Under the pieces are notes generated by a model. That model was not told where the DNA came from. It saw only the letters and a program-made list of their open reading frames with translations, and did no database searches. From Steroidobacter agaridevorans (lineage in GTDB: Bacteria > Pseudomonadota > Gammaproteobacteria > Steroidobacterales > Steroidobacteraceae), in contig NZ_BLJO01000009.1 of NCBI RefSeq assembly GCF_009932555.1, positions 196,603-260,602 on the forward strand: a stretch of DNA of 64,000 nucleotides, given 5' to 3'. Positions 25,213-36,543 of this stretch are shown here, in pieces (the first letter of the stretch is position 1; the number at the start of each line of letters is the position of its first letter). A program made the position numbers and the translations under genes.

Positions 25213-25980
25213 TCACAGCATTACAGCTGTGATCATGTAATCCAACATCAGGGTCAGCACCGCCGAAATCACCACGGTGCGGGTAGTGGCGCGGCCCACG
25301 CCTTCGGCGGTGGGAATCGCGTTGTAACCTTCGTACACCGCAATCAGGTTGCACGCGAGACCGAATACGCAACCCTTGATCACACCCTCGGCGATGTCGT
25401 TCAACTCCACGCTGGCGCGCATTTGCGACCAGAACGAGGCCGAATCCACGCCGAAGTTCTGCACACCGACCAGCTGCACCCCGAAGATGCCGATGGCGAT
25501 GAAGACGACGGTCAGCAGCGGCATCGCGATGACGCCGCCGATGAAGCGAGGCGCGACCACACGGCGCATCGGGTCGACCGCCATCATTTCAATCGCGGTG
25601 AGCTGATCGGTCGCACGCATCAGGCCCAGTTCGGAAGCGAGCGCCGTGCCCGCACGACCGGCATACAACAAGGCGGTCACGACGGGGCCAAGCTCCTTCA
25701 CCAAGCCAAGCGCGCCCACGGTGCCAAGCGCATCCTCGGACCCGAACCGCAGCAGCGTGTCGTAGCCCAGCAAGCCGAGCACGGCGCCGACGAACAAGGC
25801 GCAGGTCATGATGATGACGAGCGACAAAGCGCCGGTGTTATGGACTTGCGCGACGATCAGGGACGGGCGCAGCAGCGCGGCCGGAATCTGCCCGAGCAGC
25901 CGGCCCAGAAACAAGGTTACGCCGCCGACCGCCGCGGTAAAGTCGCCCGCACTGTCCGCCAGCTCTCGCACGATTTTCAT
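25213..25980 (-). CDS. mlaE: MlaE, permease of the Mla transporter
   Basis: A 255-residue inner-membrane permease of the MlaE/YrbE family with about five to six hydrophobic segments. Characteristic stretches are VKELGPVVTALLYAGRAGTA, ASELGLMRATDQLTAIEMM and DPMRRVVAPRFIGGVIAMPLL. The C-terminus contains the conserved RATTRTVVISAVLTLMLDY. Its ATG overlaps the end of mlaF by 4 bp. Confidence 0.95.
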   Translation of the reverse strand: MKIVRELADSAGDFTAAVGGVTLFLGRLLGQIPAALLRPSLIVAQVHNTGALSLVIIMTCALFVGAVLGLLGYDTLLRFGSEDALGTVGALGLVKELGPVVTALLYAGRAGTALASELGLMRATDQLTAIEMMAVDPMRRVVAPRFIGGVIAMPLLTVVFIAIGIFGVQLVGVQNFGVDSASFWSQMRASVELNDIAEGVIKGCVFGLACNLIAVYEGYNAIPTAEGVGRATTRTVVISAVLTLMLDYMITAVML

Positions 25981-26828
25981 TCGGAGTCCGCCAGCAGCTG
26001 CTGCTGATAGTCAGCCGCCGGATAATGAAACGGCACCGGCCCGTCGGGCAGTCCGTTGAGGAATTGGTTGACGATTTCGGACTGGTGACCTTTCAATTCG
26101 TTCAACTTGCCGGCCGCGGCAACCTTGCCGCCGGCGATGATATAGCTGGTGTCGGAGAGGCCCGAAAGCTCATGCACGTCGTGCGACACGACGATGCTGG
26201 TGATGCCGAGCGCGGCGTTCATGTGACGCACGAGGCGCACGATCATGCCCATGGAAATCGGATCCAGACCGGTGAACGGCTCGTCATAGATCAACACTTC
26301 GGGATCGGTCGCCATGGTGCGCGCGAGCGCGACGCGGCGATTCATGCCACCCGACAACTCCGCCGGCATCAATTGCGCGGCGCCTCGCAGGCCGACGGCC
26401 TGCAACTTGGTGAGCACGATGTTTCTAATCAAACATTCCGGCAGATCGGTGTGCTCGCGCAACGGGAACGCGACGTTCTCGAACACGCTCATGTCGGTCA
26501 GCAGCGCGCCGTTCTGAAACAGCATGCCCATGCGCCGGCGCAGCGCGTACAGCTCTCGCGTCTTGAGCGTCGAAACATTGATTCCGTCGAACAGAATCTC
26601 GCCGCGCGTCGGCTTGATCTGGCCGGTCACCAGGCGCAGCAGTGTGGTTTTGCCAGTGCCGCTCGGTCCCATGAGCGCGGTAATTCGGCCGCGCGGAATC
26701 GACAGATTCAGGCCGGAGAAGATGCTCCTGCCGCCGACCGAATAGTGCACATCTCGAATCTCGATGAGCGATTCGGAAGCGGCGGCAGGTTGGGCGGAAG
26801 ACACATCGGTGCTAACAGCAGAGACCAT
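25977..26828 (-). CDS. mlaF: MlaF, ATPase of the Mla transporter
   Basis: A 283-residue ABC ATPase. Walker A GPSGTGKTT is at 54-62, the Q loop at FQNGALL, the signature LSGGM at 158-162, Walker B VLIYDEP at 178-184 and the switch His in VVSHDV. ALLTDMSVFENVAFPLREH is typical of MlaF. The C-terminal extension (about 245-283) matches the region that MlaB clasps in E. coli. It is the first gene of mlaFEDCB, 56 bp after the aldolase gene on the same strand, so the operon may receive transcription from there. Confidence 0.95.
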   Translation of the reverse strand: MVSAVSTDVSSAQPAAASESLIEIRDVHYSVGGRSIFSGLNLSIPRGRITALMGPSGTGKTTLLRLVTGQIKPTRGEILFDGINVSTLKTRELYALRRRMGMLFQNGALLTDMSVFENVAFPLREHTDLPECLIRNIVLTKLQAVGLRGAAQLMPAELSGGMNRRVALARTMATDPEVLIYDEPFTGLDPISMGMIVRLVRHMNAALGITSIVVSHDVHELSGLSDTSYIIAGGKVAAAGKLNELKGHQSEIVNQFLNGLPDGPVPFHYPAADYQQQLLADSE

Positions 26829-26884
26829 TCACGACCCCGATATGAACACGCGATGCATTGTCTCCGCCCATACTTACGGCAGGC

Positions 26885-27904
26885 TTAAGCAGCCTGCTCC
26901 GAAGCGGCGGTGTAGCTGCCGTTGCGCGCATCGCCATTCAACTTGGCGCGGCGAGCGAAGGCCTTCTGGCCAGCAGCGAACTGATCCGGCTTGCCACCCC
27001 AGGCCTTCAGCGCTTCGTCCTGCAGAGCACGGCCGTACGAGAAGGTGAGCTCCCAAGGCAGGTTGCCGATCTTGTTCATCAGGCTCAGGTGCTCGGTGGC
27101 TTCGGCGGCGCTCTGGCCGCCGGACAGGAACGCGATGCCCGGCACCGCGCTCGGCACGAAACGCTTCAACGTGCGCACCGTGGCTTCCGCAACCTGCTGG
27201 CGGCCGGCGCGCGCGGTGTTCTTCTTGCCCGAGATGACCATGTTGGGCTTCAGGATCATGCCTTCGAGATGAATGCGGTGTGAATCCAGCTGCTCGAACA
27301 CCGACTTGAGCACGGCGCTCGTCACTTCCTCACAACGCTCGATGGAATGATCGCCGTCCATCAGCACTTCCGGCTCGATGATCGGAACGATGTTTGCTTC
27401 CTGACAGAGCGCGCCGTAACGGGCCAGCGCATGCGCGTTCGCGTCGATGGCGAACTGGGTCGGAATGTCCTTGGCGATGTCGATCACGGCGCGCCACTTG
27501 GCGAAGCGGGCGCCCAGCTTGTGATATTCGGCCAGACGCTCGCGCAGACCGTCGAGGCCTTCGGTGATCGTTTCATTGGGGAAACCGGCCAGCGGCTTCG
27601 CGCCCATGTCGACCTTGATGCCCGGCACGACGCCGAGCTTGGTCAGGTACTGCGAGAACGGCGTGCCGTCCTTGGTCTTCTGGCGCAGCGTTTCGTCATA
27701 AAGAATGACGCCGCTGATGTACTTCGCCGCATCGGGCGTCGTGAACAACATCTCGCGGTAGGTACGGCGCGCTTCCTCGGTCGATTCGAGCTGGATGCTG
27801 TCAAAGCGCTTCTTGATCGTGCCGCTGGATTCGTCAGCCGCCAGGATGCCTTTGCCTTTTGCAACCATTGCGCGCGCAATCGATTCGAGCTCAGTGCGAT
27901 TCAT
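26885..27904 (-). CDS. Class I fructose-bisphosphate aldolase
   Basis: A 339-residue aldolase of the class I type best known from animals and plants and found in a minority of bacteria. It shows GILAADES (19-26), the conserved FAKWRAV with Lys136, IIEPEV with Glu177, and the Schiff-base Lys219 in ILKPNMV. LSGGQSAAEAT closes the active site. It cleaves fructose 1,6-bisphosphate in glycolysis/gluconeogenesis without a metal. The ATG at 27904 has GGAGGA four bases upstream. The open frame continues a long way upstream, but that part overlaps the intergenic region and regulator antisense and is not coding. Confidence 0.94.
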   Translation of the reverse strand: MNRTELESIARAMVAKGKGILAADESSGTIKKRFDSIQLESTEEARRTYREMLFTTPDAAKYISGVILYDETLRQKTKDGTPFSQYLTKLGVVPGIKVDMGAKPLAGFPNETITEGLDGLRERLAEYHKLGARFAKWRAVIDIAKDIPTQFAIDANAHALARYGALCQEANIVPIIEPEVLMDGDHSIERCEEVTSAVLKSVFEQLDSHRIHLEGMILKPNMVISGKKNTARAGRQQVAEATVRTLKRFVPSAVPGIAFLSGGQSAAEATEHLSLMNKIGNLPWELTFSYGRALQDEALKAWGGKPDQFAAGQKAFARRAKLNGDARNGSYTAASEQAA

Positions 27905-28138
27905 ACAGTCCTCCGCCTTCAGGGGTGAGCTTGCGCGCGACTCGACGCCCGCGACAGCGTCGGCCCAAACGGCAAGCCTCAAGTTTTGGGGGGCGTAGGA
28001 TAGCAAATCGCCTTCAGCTCCGGCCGGTACAAGTGTTGTAGCGGAACGACAACGTTGGACTGCGAGGCCGCTGGCGGGGTTCCTGCCGGTAAAATTGACG
28101 CAATCCGAGCTCAACCCTGTCTCGGGGTTCTCACGGGC

Positions 28139-28169
28139 TTGCATTGGGACTAGAATGGTCCCATATCCT
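28139..28169 (+). promoter_or_regulatory. Candidate promoter and IscR/Rrf2-type operator of the SUF operon
   Basis: TGGGAC (28145-28150) and GTCCCA (28158-28163) form a 6+6 dyad with a 7-bp centre. The core GACT-N5-GGTC resembles the GACT-N5-AGTC core of IscR type 1 sites. It overlaps a weak promoter-like pair (TTGCAT at 28139-28144 and a TAT-containing hexamer near 28162-28169). It lies about 30 bp upstream of the Rrf2 regulator gene, where autoregulation would be expected. Confidence 0.5.
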
Positions 28170-28195
28170 CCACCGAACCTCTCGATGGAATTCCC

Positions 28196-28657
28196 ATGCT
28201 TCGCATTAGCAAGCTGACCGATTACGGCACGGTGATTCTTGCCCGGCTCGCCGGGCAGCCGGACCGCTTGTGGACGGCGACGGAAGTCGCCGAGGCCACC
28301 CATATCGGGCTGCCCACCGTGAGCAAGCTGCTGAAAAAGCTGCAACGGAGCGGTCTGGTCATCTCGACGCGCGGCAGTCATGGCGGTTATCAACTGGCGC
28401 AGCCGCCGGGTGAAATCACCGCCGCCCGCATCCTGGATGCGCTCGAAGGGCCCTTCGCCATCACCGAATGCAGCGGCTCGCACAGCACCTGCGGCCTCGA
28501 GTCGAAATGCGCTGTCGGCCATACCTGGCAGAAGGTCAATGCCGCCATCCGGCGCGCGCTCACCGACATTTCGCTGGCCGAGCTCGCCGGCACGACTCAC
28601 GGCGTCACGACGACCACCGTCCCGCTGACCCGGCTGCTGCGCGCCTCGCACGATTAA
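28196..28657 (+). CDS. Rrf2-family SUF operon regulator (IscR-like)
   Basis: A 153-residue winged-helix regulator. The N-terminus [18 protein letters not shown] and the recognition region [18 protein letters not shown] are those of the Rrf2 SUF-regulator subgroup. Three cysteines at 92, 99 and 105, followed by His109, match the IscR cluster-ligand set (Cys92, Cys98, Cys104, His107) with slightly shifted spacing, so it can probably bind an Fe-S cluster. As first gene of the operon it is expected to repress sufBCDSUT when clusters are sufficient. sufB starts 20 bp downstream. Confidence 0.92.
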   Translation: MLRISKLTDYGTVILARLAGQPDRLWTATEVAEATHIGLPTVSKLLKKLQRSGLVISTRGSHGGYQLAQPPGEITAARILDALEGPFAITECSGSHSTCGLESKCAVGHTWQKVNAAIRRALTDISLAELAGTTHGVTTTTVPLTRLLRASHD

Positions 28658-28677
28658 TTTTTGGGTTGAAGTTAGCA

Positions 28678-30135
<1,458 letters not shown>

Positions 30136-30148
30136 GCGCGGATGCCTT

Positions 30149-30205
30149 TTCGAGGACACTTAACGTGTCCTCGAACCGCGCGAACGACAGTACACGGATG
30201 TACTG
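30149..30205. repeat. Two successive hairpins between sufB and sufC
   Basis: The first hairpin has an 11-bp stem, TTCGAGGACAC (30149-30159) and GTGTCCTCGAA (30165-30175), with a five-base loop. The second has CAGTACA (30188-30194) and TGTACTG (30199-30205) with a four-base loop. Neither is followed by a T run. The 125-bp gap that holds them is the longest within the SUF operon. The composition resembles dispersed intergenic repeat units of gammaproteobacteria. It may protect or process the mRNA between sufB and sufC. Confidence 0.6.
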
Positions 30206-30260
30206 GCTGGCTGAGGCTCCAGGGACGGCTGCTTGAGATGAGTTACTAAGGTATCAATGC

Positions 30261-31009
<749 letters not shown>

Positions 31010-31013
<4 letters not shown>

Positions 31014-32332
31014 GTGCTGTAGGCGCCAAGAGCACTGCATCGCCCATCGAGCGGTACAAAGCCGCGTTCGATGCGCGATGGCAAGGCAATGACGAGCTGA
31101 CAGCGCTGCGTCGTGCCGCGCTCGATCAGTTCCTGTCCACCGGCTTTCCGACGCAGCGAGACGAGGCTTGGAAGTACACGAACCTGCGTCGACTCGAAAC
31201 ACGCTCGTTCACGCCTGCGGATGCGTCGGCGCTCGATGCCCATCAGCCCGACTGGCTGACGACGGCGGGCACCCGCATCGTGTTGGTCAACGGCCACTGG
31301 CTCCCCGCCCTCTCCTCGCAGACGGCACAGCCGCCGGGCGTGACCGTGCTGACGCTCAAACAATGGTTTCAGCGTGAGCCTGCAGCCGTCGCCGCCTATT
31401 TGAAGGAACACGATCAACTCACCGGCAATGCGCTGGAGCAGTTGAATCTGGCGTTCTTCGAAGACGGTGTCGTGGTGAACCTCGCGGATAACGCAGTTCT
31501 CGACGCACCGATCTACATCGTGCACCAGTCGACCACTGGAGCCGCAGGCTGCATGAGCCATCCGCGCGTCATGGTTCGCGCTGGCCGGAATAGTCGCGCG
31601 ACCATCATCGAGCACTACCTCGGTGCGAACGAGGCGGAGTACTTCACCAACGCTGTGACTCGTTTCGAAATCGCCGCCGGTGGCGCCATCACGCACTATC
31701 GAGGGCAGCGGGAAGCGCCTCGCGCCTTCCACATCGGTCACATTCAAACGAAGCTCGCGAAGGACGCGCGCTATTCCATCCATGACATCCAGCTCGGCGC
31801 GAGCCTGGGCCGCACCGGCATCACCGCGGTGCTCGAAGGCAGTGGCGCTGACGCGGCGCTGTTTGGTTTGCTTACGCCCATGGGCACTCAGCACCTCGAC
31901 GCGCACACGCGCATCGACCACATCGCCCCCCACACGACGAGCGAAGAAGACTATCGCGGCATCGCCGGCGGCAAAGGCCGTGGCGTGTTCAATGGCAAGA
32001 TCATCGTGCGTCCGGACGCACAGAAGATCGACTCGCGCCAGTCGAGCCGCAACCTGCTGCTCTCACCGACCGCCGAGATCGATACCAAGCCTGAGCTGGA
32101 GATCTACGCCAACGACGTGAAATGCAGTCACGGCGCGACAACCGGCCAGCTCGATGCAACTGCCCTCTTCTACCTGCGCTCGCGTGGCTTGTCGGAGTCC
32201 GACGCTCGCGCGTTGCTCATCCGGGCGTTTGCCGAATCCATTCTTTCGACCATCGGTCTCGAACCCGTGCGCGCGGCGCTGGAGAAGCAGATCGATGAGC
32301 GGTTCAAGCTAGCTAACGAGACCAAGGCATGA
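31010..32332 (+). CDS. sufD: SufD, Fe-S assembly subunit
   Basis: A 440-residue SufD starting at a GTG that overlaps sufC. The N-terminal helical part has FPTQRDEAWKYTNLRRLE. The beta-helix core and C-terminal region contain HLDAHTRIDHIAPHTTSEEDYRG, GVFNGKIIVRPDAQKIDSRQSSRNLLLS, and KCSHGATTGQLD, where the conserved His lies. It pairs with SufB in the scaffold complex. The sufS start overlaps its stop by 4 bp. Confidence 0.95.
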
Positions 32333-33582
32333 ACGCAGCTGTTACAGCTACGCGGAGCGCGACTGCGCTCGATGTCGCCGCCATCCGGCGCGACTTTCCG
32401 ATCCTGCATCAGACGGTGAACGGCAAACCGCTGGTGTACCTGGACAACGCGGCGTCGAGTCAGCGGCCGAAGTCGGTCATCGAAGCGATCTCTCGCTATT
32501 ACGAGCACGATCATGCCAACGTGCATCGTGGCGTTCACACCCTGAGCCAACGCGCGACCGATGCTTACGAAGGCGCGCGTGAGACGATTCGTCGCTTCAT
32601 CAATGCCCGCGACACGAAAGAGATCGTGTTCGTTCGCGGCACCACCGAAGCGGTGAACCTTGTCGCCCAAAGCTTCTTGCGGCCCGGCTTCGAGCCAGGC
32701 GACGAGATCCTGATCAGCGCCCTCGAACATCACGCGAACATCGTTCCGTGGCAGCTGCTGCGAGAGCAAGTCGGCGCAGTGCTGAAGGTCATTCCGATCA
32801 ACGAACAGGGCGTCGTCGACTTCGATGAGTTCCAGAAGCTCATCGGGCCGCGCACCAAGTTGCTCGCGCTGGCGCACGTTTCCAATGCGCTGGGCACCAT
32901 CGTGCCGGTCGAGAAATTCATCAAGGTCGCCAAACAGCATGGCGTGCCGGTGCTGCTCGATGGCGCGCAGGCCATTCCGCACACGGCGGTCGACGTGCAG
33001 GCGCTGGGTTGCGACTTCTACTGCTTCTCCAGCCACAAGATGCTCGGCCCGACCGGCATGGGCGTGCTGTACGGCAAGCGCGAACTGCTGGAAGCCATGC
33101 CGCCGTGGCAAGGCGGCGGCGACATGATTCTGTCGGTGTCGTTCGAGAAGACGACGTTCAATCAGCTGCCCTGGAAGTTCGAAGCCGGCACGCCGCACAT
33201 CGCCGGCGCGATCGGTCTCGCGACCGCCATCGATTATCTGGAAAAGATCGGCATGGACCGTATCGCCGCCTACGAGAACGAGTTGCTCGAATATGCGACC
33301 GAGCGCCTGAGTGCTCTGCCGGGCCTGCGCATCGTCGGCACCGCGCCGGACAAGGCGGCGGTCGTGTCGTTCACGCTCGACGGCATTCATCCGCACGACA
33401 TCGGCACCATCCTCGACACCGAAGGGGTCGCGATCCGTACCGGCCATCACTGCGCCATGCCGGTGATGGACTTCTTCAAGATCCCGGCGACGGCACGCGC
33501 ATCGATGTCGTTCTACAATACGCGCGAGGAAATCGACCGGCTGGTGACCGCCCTCGAACATACTCGTCAGGTGTTGGGCTGA
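32329..33582 (+). CDS. sufS: SufS, cysteine desulfurase
   Basis: A 417-residue group II cysteine desulfurase. Ordered features are YLDNAASSQRP, HANVHRGVHTLS, LEHHANIVPWQ, DGAQAIPH, the PLP-binding Lys237 in SSHKMLGPTG and the persulfide-forming Cys375 in RTGHHCAMPVM. It supplies sulfur from cysteine to the scaffold. The partner in this operon is SufU rather than SufE, which would receive the persulfide. It overlaps sufD by 4 bp. Confidence 0.97.
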   Translation: MNAAVTATRSATALDVAAIRRDFPILHQTVNGKPLVYLDNAASSQRPKSVIEAISRYYEHDHANVHRGVHTLSQRATDAYEGARETIRRFINARDTKEIVFVRGTTEAVNLVAQSFLRPGFEPGDEILISALEHHANIVPWQLLREQVGAVLKVIPINEQGVVDFDEFQKLIGPRTKLLALAHVSNALGTIVPVEKFIKVAKQHGVPVLLDGAQAIPHTAVDVQALGCDFYCFSSHKMLGPTGMGVLYGKRELLEAMPPWQGGGDMILSVSFEKTTFNQLPWKFEAGTPHIAGAIGLATAIDYLEKIGMDRIAAYENELLEYATERLSALPGLRIVGTAPDKAAVVSFTLDGIHPHDIGTILDTEGVAIRTGHHCAMPVMDFFKIPATARASMSFYNTREEIDRLVTALEHTRQVLG

Positions 33583-33597
33583 GCCTCGGACGACGAC

Positions 33598-34044
33598 ATG
33601 GACCTGAAAGATCTTTATCGCGACGTCATCGTCGATCACAACCGCCATCCGCGGAACTTCGGCAAGCTGCAGCCTGCCGACGTGCACGCCGACGGTCACA
33701 ATCCGCTGTGCGGCGATCGCCTCACGATGTATGCCAACCTCAAGGGCGAGCACATCACCGATGTGAAGTTCGAAGGCAGCGGCTGCGCGATTTCGGTCGC
33801 ATCCGCCTCGTTGCTGACCGAAGCCGTCAAAGGCAAGACCAAGTCGGAAGTCAAAGAGCTGTTCGATGACGTGCACGCGCTGCTGACCCAGCACGACGCC
33901 GCCGTCGATCCCGCCAGGCTCGGCAAGCTCGCGGCGCTCTCGGGCGTGCGCGAATTTCCGGCTCGCGTGAAATGCGCGAGCTTGTGCTGGCACACGTTGA
34001 ACGCCGCCCTCGAGCGCGCCGCCGAACCGGTGACTACAGAGTAG
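33598..34044 (+). CDS. sufU: SufU-like / NifU-like sulfur-transfer protein
   Basis: A 148-residue IscU-fold protein. It has the three conserved cysteines Cys38 (NPLCGDR), Cys63 (GSGCAISVAS) and Cys126 (RVKCASLCW), plus Asp40, as in zinc-binding SufU proteins that accept persulfide from SufS. The insertion after the second Cys motif (about 75-115) is a SufU trait and is absent from classic IscU. It lies 15 bp after sufS. Confidence 0.93.
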   Translation: MDLKDLYRDVIVDHNRHPRNFGKLQPADVHADGHNPLCGDRLTMYANLKGEHITDVKFEGSGCAISVASASLLTEAVKGKTKSEVKELFDDVHALLTQHDAAVDPARLGKLAALSGVREFPARVKCASLCWHTLNAALERAAEPVTTE

Positions 34045-34056
34045 TTATTTCTTTTC

Positions 34057-34608
34057 ATGCACAGCCACGACAACGAACCTGTCACCCTACAGCGCGACGT
34101 CGAAGCCATCATGGTTCCCGCCGGCATCCCGGTGACCCTGCGCGAAGGCAAGACAGGCTTCATCACTCAGGCCCTCGGCGGCAGCTTCACGGTTTACGTG
34201 GAGGGCAACCTGTTTCGCATCGCCGGCAAGGATGCGGATGCGCTCGGCAAAGAGCCGAGCCTCGCGCCCGAGCTGCCGCCCAACGCCACCGACGAGGACG
34301 TGAAGCAGCTGGTGTGGGATCAGATGCGCACCTGCTACGACCCGGAGATTCCGATCAACATCGTCGAGCTGGGCCTGGTGTACACCTGTGACATCACGCA
34401 TACGCCCGAAGGCGGTCGCGTGGCCGACATCAAGATGACTTTGACCGCGCCGGGCTGCGGCATGGGCGAAGTGCTGGTGCAGGACGTCAAAGACAAAGTC
34501 GAGCTCGTGCCCACCGTGACGCGCGCCGATGTCGAGCTGGTGTTCGACCCGCCCTGGAACCAGAGCATGATGTCGGAAGCGGCGCGGCTGCAGACGGGAA
34601 TGATGTAA
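34057..34608 (+). CDS. sufT: SufT, DUF59/MIP18-family Fe-S maturation factor
   Basis: A 183-residue protein with a SufT-specific N-terminal extension (VMVPAGIPVTLREG-type region, here IMVPAGIPVTLREG) and a DUF59 domain from about 80: MRTCYDPEIPINIVELGLVY, then TAPGCGMGEVLVQDV with the conserved Cys. SufT is an accessory factor in cluster maturation under high demand. It starts 12 bp after sufU and its stop overlaps the next ATG. Confidence 0.93.
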   Translation: MHSHDNEPVTLQRDVEAIMVPAGIPVTLREGKTGFITQALGGSFTVYVEGNLFRIAGKDADALGKEPSLAPELPPNATDEDVKQLVWDQMRTCYDPEIPINIVELGLVYTCDITHTPEGGRVADIKMTLTAPGCGMGEVLVQDVKDKVELVPTVTRADVELVFDPPWNQSMMSEAARLQTGMM

Positions 34609-34919
34609 TGACCTGGCATCCCGTGGCTCCCGCGGTCTCGATCGCGCCGGGCGACTACGCGCAGACCGAGATCGACGCTCAACTGATCGCCGTGTTCAAT
34701 ATCGCCGGCACGTTCTACGCGATCGACGATCTTTGCACCCACGACGGCGGCGAGCTGGCCGGCGGTGCGGTCGACGGCGACGTCGTCATCTGCCCGCGTC
34801 ACGGCGCCCGCTTTTGCTTGCGCACCGGCGCGGCGTTGACGCCGCCCGCTTACGAACCTGTGCGGACCTATCCAACCCGCGTCAATGACGACGGTGTGGT
34901 CGAGATCGAAACCGACTAA
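34608..34919 (+). CDS. Rieske-type [2Fe-2S] ferredoxin
   Basis: A 103-residue soluble Rieske protein with both cluster-binding boxes, CTHDG and CPRHG, spaced as in dioxygenase-type ferredoxins (IDDLCTHDGGELAGG and VVICPRHGARF). It starts on the last base of the sufT stop codon, so it belongs to the SUF transcript. It may donate electrons or serve as a client of the pathway; there is no neighbouring oxygenase. Confidence 0.92.
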   Translation: MTWHPVAPAVSIAPGDYAQTEIDAQLIAVFNIAGTFYAIDDLCTHDGGELAGGAVDGDVVICPRHGARFCLRTGAALTPPAYEPVRTYPTRVNDDGVVEIETD

Positions 34920-34927
34920 GGAATCCC

Positions 34928-35428
34928 ATGCGCCTCACTCTGCTTCGCCACGCCAAGACCGAAGCTCAGCATTCCGGCCAGGAAGATTGGGATCGCATGC
35001 TCGAACCTCGCGGGCAGAAAGATGCGCCGGAGATGGCGCGTCGGCTGCGTGAGCGCAAACTCAAGCCCGATCTGGTGATTACCAGCCCCGCCGTGCGGGC
35101 GCTGACGACGGCGCAGATCTTCATGCGCGAGCTGCATCTGGCGCCTTCGAAAATGCAGCAGGACGAGCGCTTGTATCTGGCCTCGCCGAAAGTGCTGAAG
35201 GAAGTCATTCGGGAGCTGGGCGGCACGGCGCAGCACCTGATGATCGTCGGTCACAATCCGGGGCTGACGGAGTTTGCCGATCGAGTTTCGGCCGAGCGGG
35301 AGATCGACAATATGCCGACGTGCGCGATCTATACGCTGGAGTTCGACATCGAGGACTGGAGCGAGCTGGAGTGGGATAGCGGCGTGAATGCCGAGCTGGA
35401 CTATCCGAAGAACTGTAGTAGCTGCTAG
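34928..35428 (+). CDS. sixA: SixA-like phosphohistidine phosphatase
   Basis: A 166-residue histidine-phosphatase-superfamily protein. The catalytic motif is LRHAKTE with His8; SPAVRALTTAQIF and VGHNPGLTEF complete the active site. Short length and lack of a cap domain match SixA, which removes phosphate from phosphohistidines such as that of the nitrogen PTS. It lies 8 bp after the Rieske gene and is probably read through from the SUF operon. Confidence 0.88.
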   Translation: MRLTLLRHAKTEAQHSGQEDWDRMLEPRGQKDAPEMARRLRERKLKPDLVITSPAVRALTTAQIFMRELHLAPSKMQQDERLYLASPKVLKEVIRELGGTAQHLMIVGHNPGLTEFADRVSAEREIDNMPTCAIYTLEFDIEDWSELEWDSGVNAELDYPKNCSSC

Positions 35429-35467
35429 GTCGCAGCCTCGCCTCCACCTCTCTCGACGATCACTCTC

Positions 35468-36181
35468 ATGGAGATTTCTCTCGACGTTCCTTTCGTACTT
35501 GGCGTTCTCGCCGAGGAGCACTCGCGTGCGCAGGATGAAATTCGCGATGCCGGCGTCGTCCGCGCGTATGAAAACTCTCGCCAGCGCCACGACGCCCGGA
35601 TCGCATCAGCGCCCGATCTGAGCACGCTCGCTTGTCGGGCTGGTTGTACGTGGTGCTGTCACTTCAGCGTCGACGTTCGCGCGGTTGAGGTCTTCAGCAT
35701 TCTGGATTTCGTTGAGCGTTCTCTGCCCGCTGAAGAACAGGCCCGCATTTACGCCGAAGTGCGCGCAAACAGCGTAGCGCTGCAGGGCATGGACGACATG
35801 GAGCGCATGCGACGCAACGTCAAATGTCCCTTCCTCAGCGCCGGCCGCTGCTCCATCTACGAAGCCCGCCCCCAAACGTGCCGCAACTATCACGCGACGG
35901 ACGTGGCTGGCTGTCAGCAGTCTTATGAAGACCCGGACAACCTGGACATCGACCCCGAATTCGCGCCGATGGTGTACCAATCCGGCGGCGCGCACGTCGA
36001 CGCATTCACCCGCGCGATGCGGGAAGCCGGTTACGACACCAATGTGTATGAAATGAACTGCGCGCTCGATACCGCGTTATCTGAGCCGGATGCACGCAAA
36101 CGATTCGAACAGAAGCGCGCGCCGTTCAAGAAACTCGCCGGCGACGATGTGCCCGGCGAGTTTGAAGACCTGGCTGACTAG
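35468..36181 (+). CDS. YkgJ-type cysteine-cluster protein
   Basis: A 237-residue protein of the YkgJ/UPF0153 zinc- or iron-binding type. Cysteines occur as CRAGCTWCC near 56-64, KCPFL near 119 and GRCSIYEARPQTCRNYHATDVAGC around 126-149, the usual two-part cluster. The N- and C-terminal thirds are helical and family-specific. The function of the family is unproven; metal or Fe-S binding is likely. It lies 39 bp after sixA and is convergent with the next gene. Confidence 0.8.
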   Translation: MEISLDVPFVLGVLAEEHSRAQDEIRDAGVVRAYENSRQRHDARIASAPDLSTLACRAGCTWCCHFSVDVRAVEVFSILDFVERSLPAEEQARIYAEVRANSVALQGMDDMERMRRNVKCPFLSAGRCSIYEARPQTCRNYHATDVAGCQQSYEDPDNLDIDPEFAPMVYQSGGAHVDAFTRAMREAGYDTNVYEMNCALDTALSEPDARKRFEQKRAPFKKLAGDDVPGEFEDLAD

Positions 36182-36186
36182 CGCAC

Positions 36187-36543
36187 TTAGTCCAGCACCC
36201 TGATCCATCGCATCTTGCAATTCCCGCCGGTGTCCACAAACGTGTCATCGAGACTGATTTGAACCTGGCGGCCGGCCATGTGTGCCGCTAGCGCAGCGGC
36301 ATACGCCTCGGCGTCCGGCAGTTTTATTATCACCTTATTGGTGTTGGGATCCACGTAACAAGCGCCCGCGGTAGTTACGCCGTTCAGGAGGACATAACGA
36401 AACTTGCCCCACAAGGTTTCGTCCGAAGTCCCGACCGCGTAGATCGACGCTGTAAATTCGTGATAGGCAGCGTGAGCAGCGGGTCCCGCGAGGGTGGCGG
36501 CGAGAGCACTAAGCACCAGGAGGCCTGACTTGTTTTTCTTCAT
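36187..36543 (-). CDS. Small secreted protein, unknown function
   Basis: A 118-residue protein with a clear signal peptide (MKKNKSGLLVLSALAATLAG, cleavage near AHA-A). The mature part of about 93 residues is beta-rich with two cysteines (GACYVD and GNCKMRW) that may form a disulfide. I recognise no domain. It ends 5 bp from the convergent cysteine-cluster gene. A 169-bp AT-richer gap separates it from putA. Confidence 0.7.
   Translation of the reverse strand: MKKNKSGLLVLSALAATLAGPAAHAAYHEFTASIYAVGTSDETLWGKFRYVLLNGVTTAGACYVDPNTNKVIIKLPDAEAYAAALAAHMAGRQVQISLDDTFVDTGGNCKMRWIRVLD

Noticed and set aside
30149..30175. Intrinsic terminator after sufB
   Set aside because: No T run follows the stem, and terminating here would cut off sufCDS.
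32170..33993. Minus-strand open frame of 607 codons
   Set aside because: It is antisense to sufS and sufU, which carry their catalytic residues.
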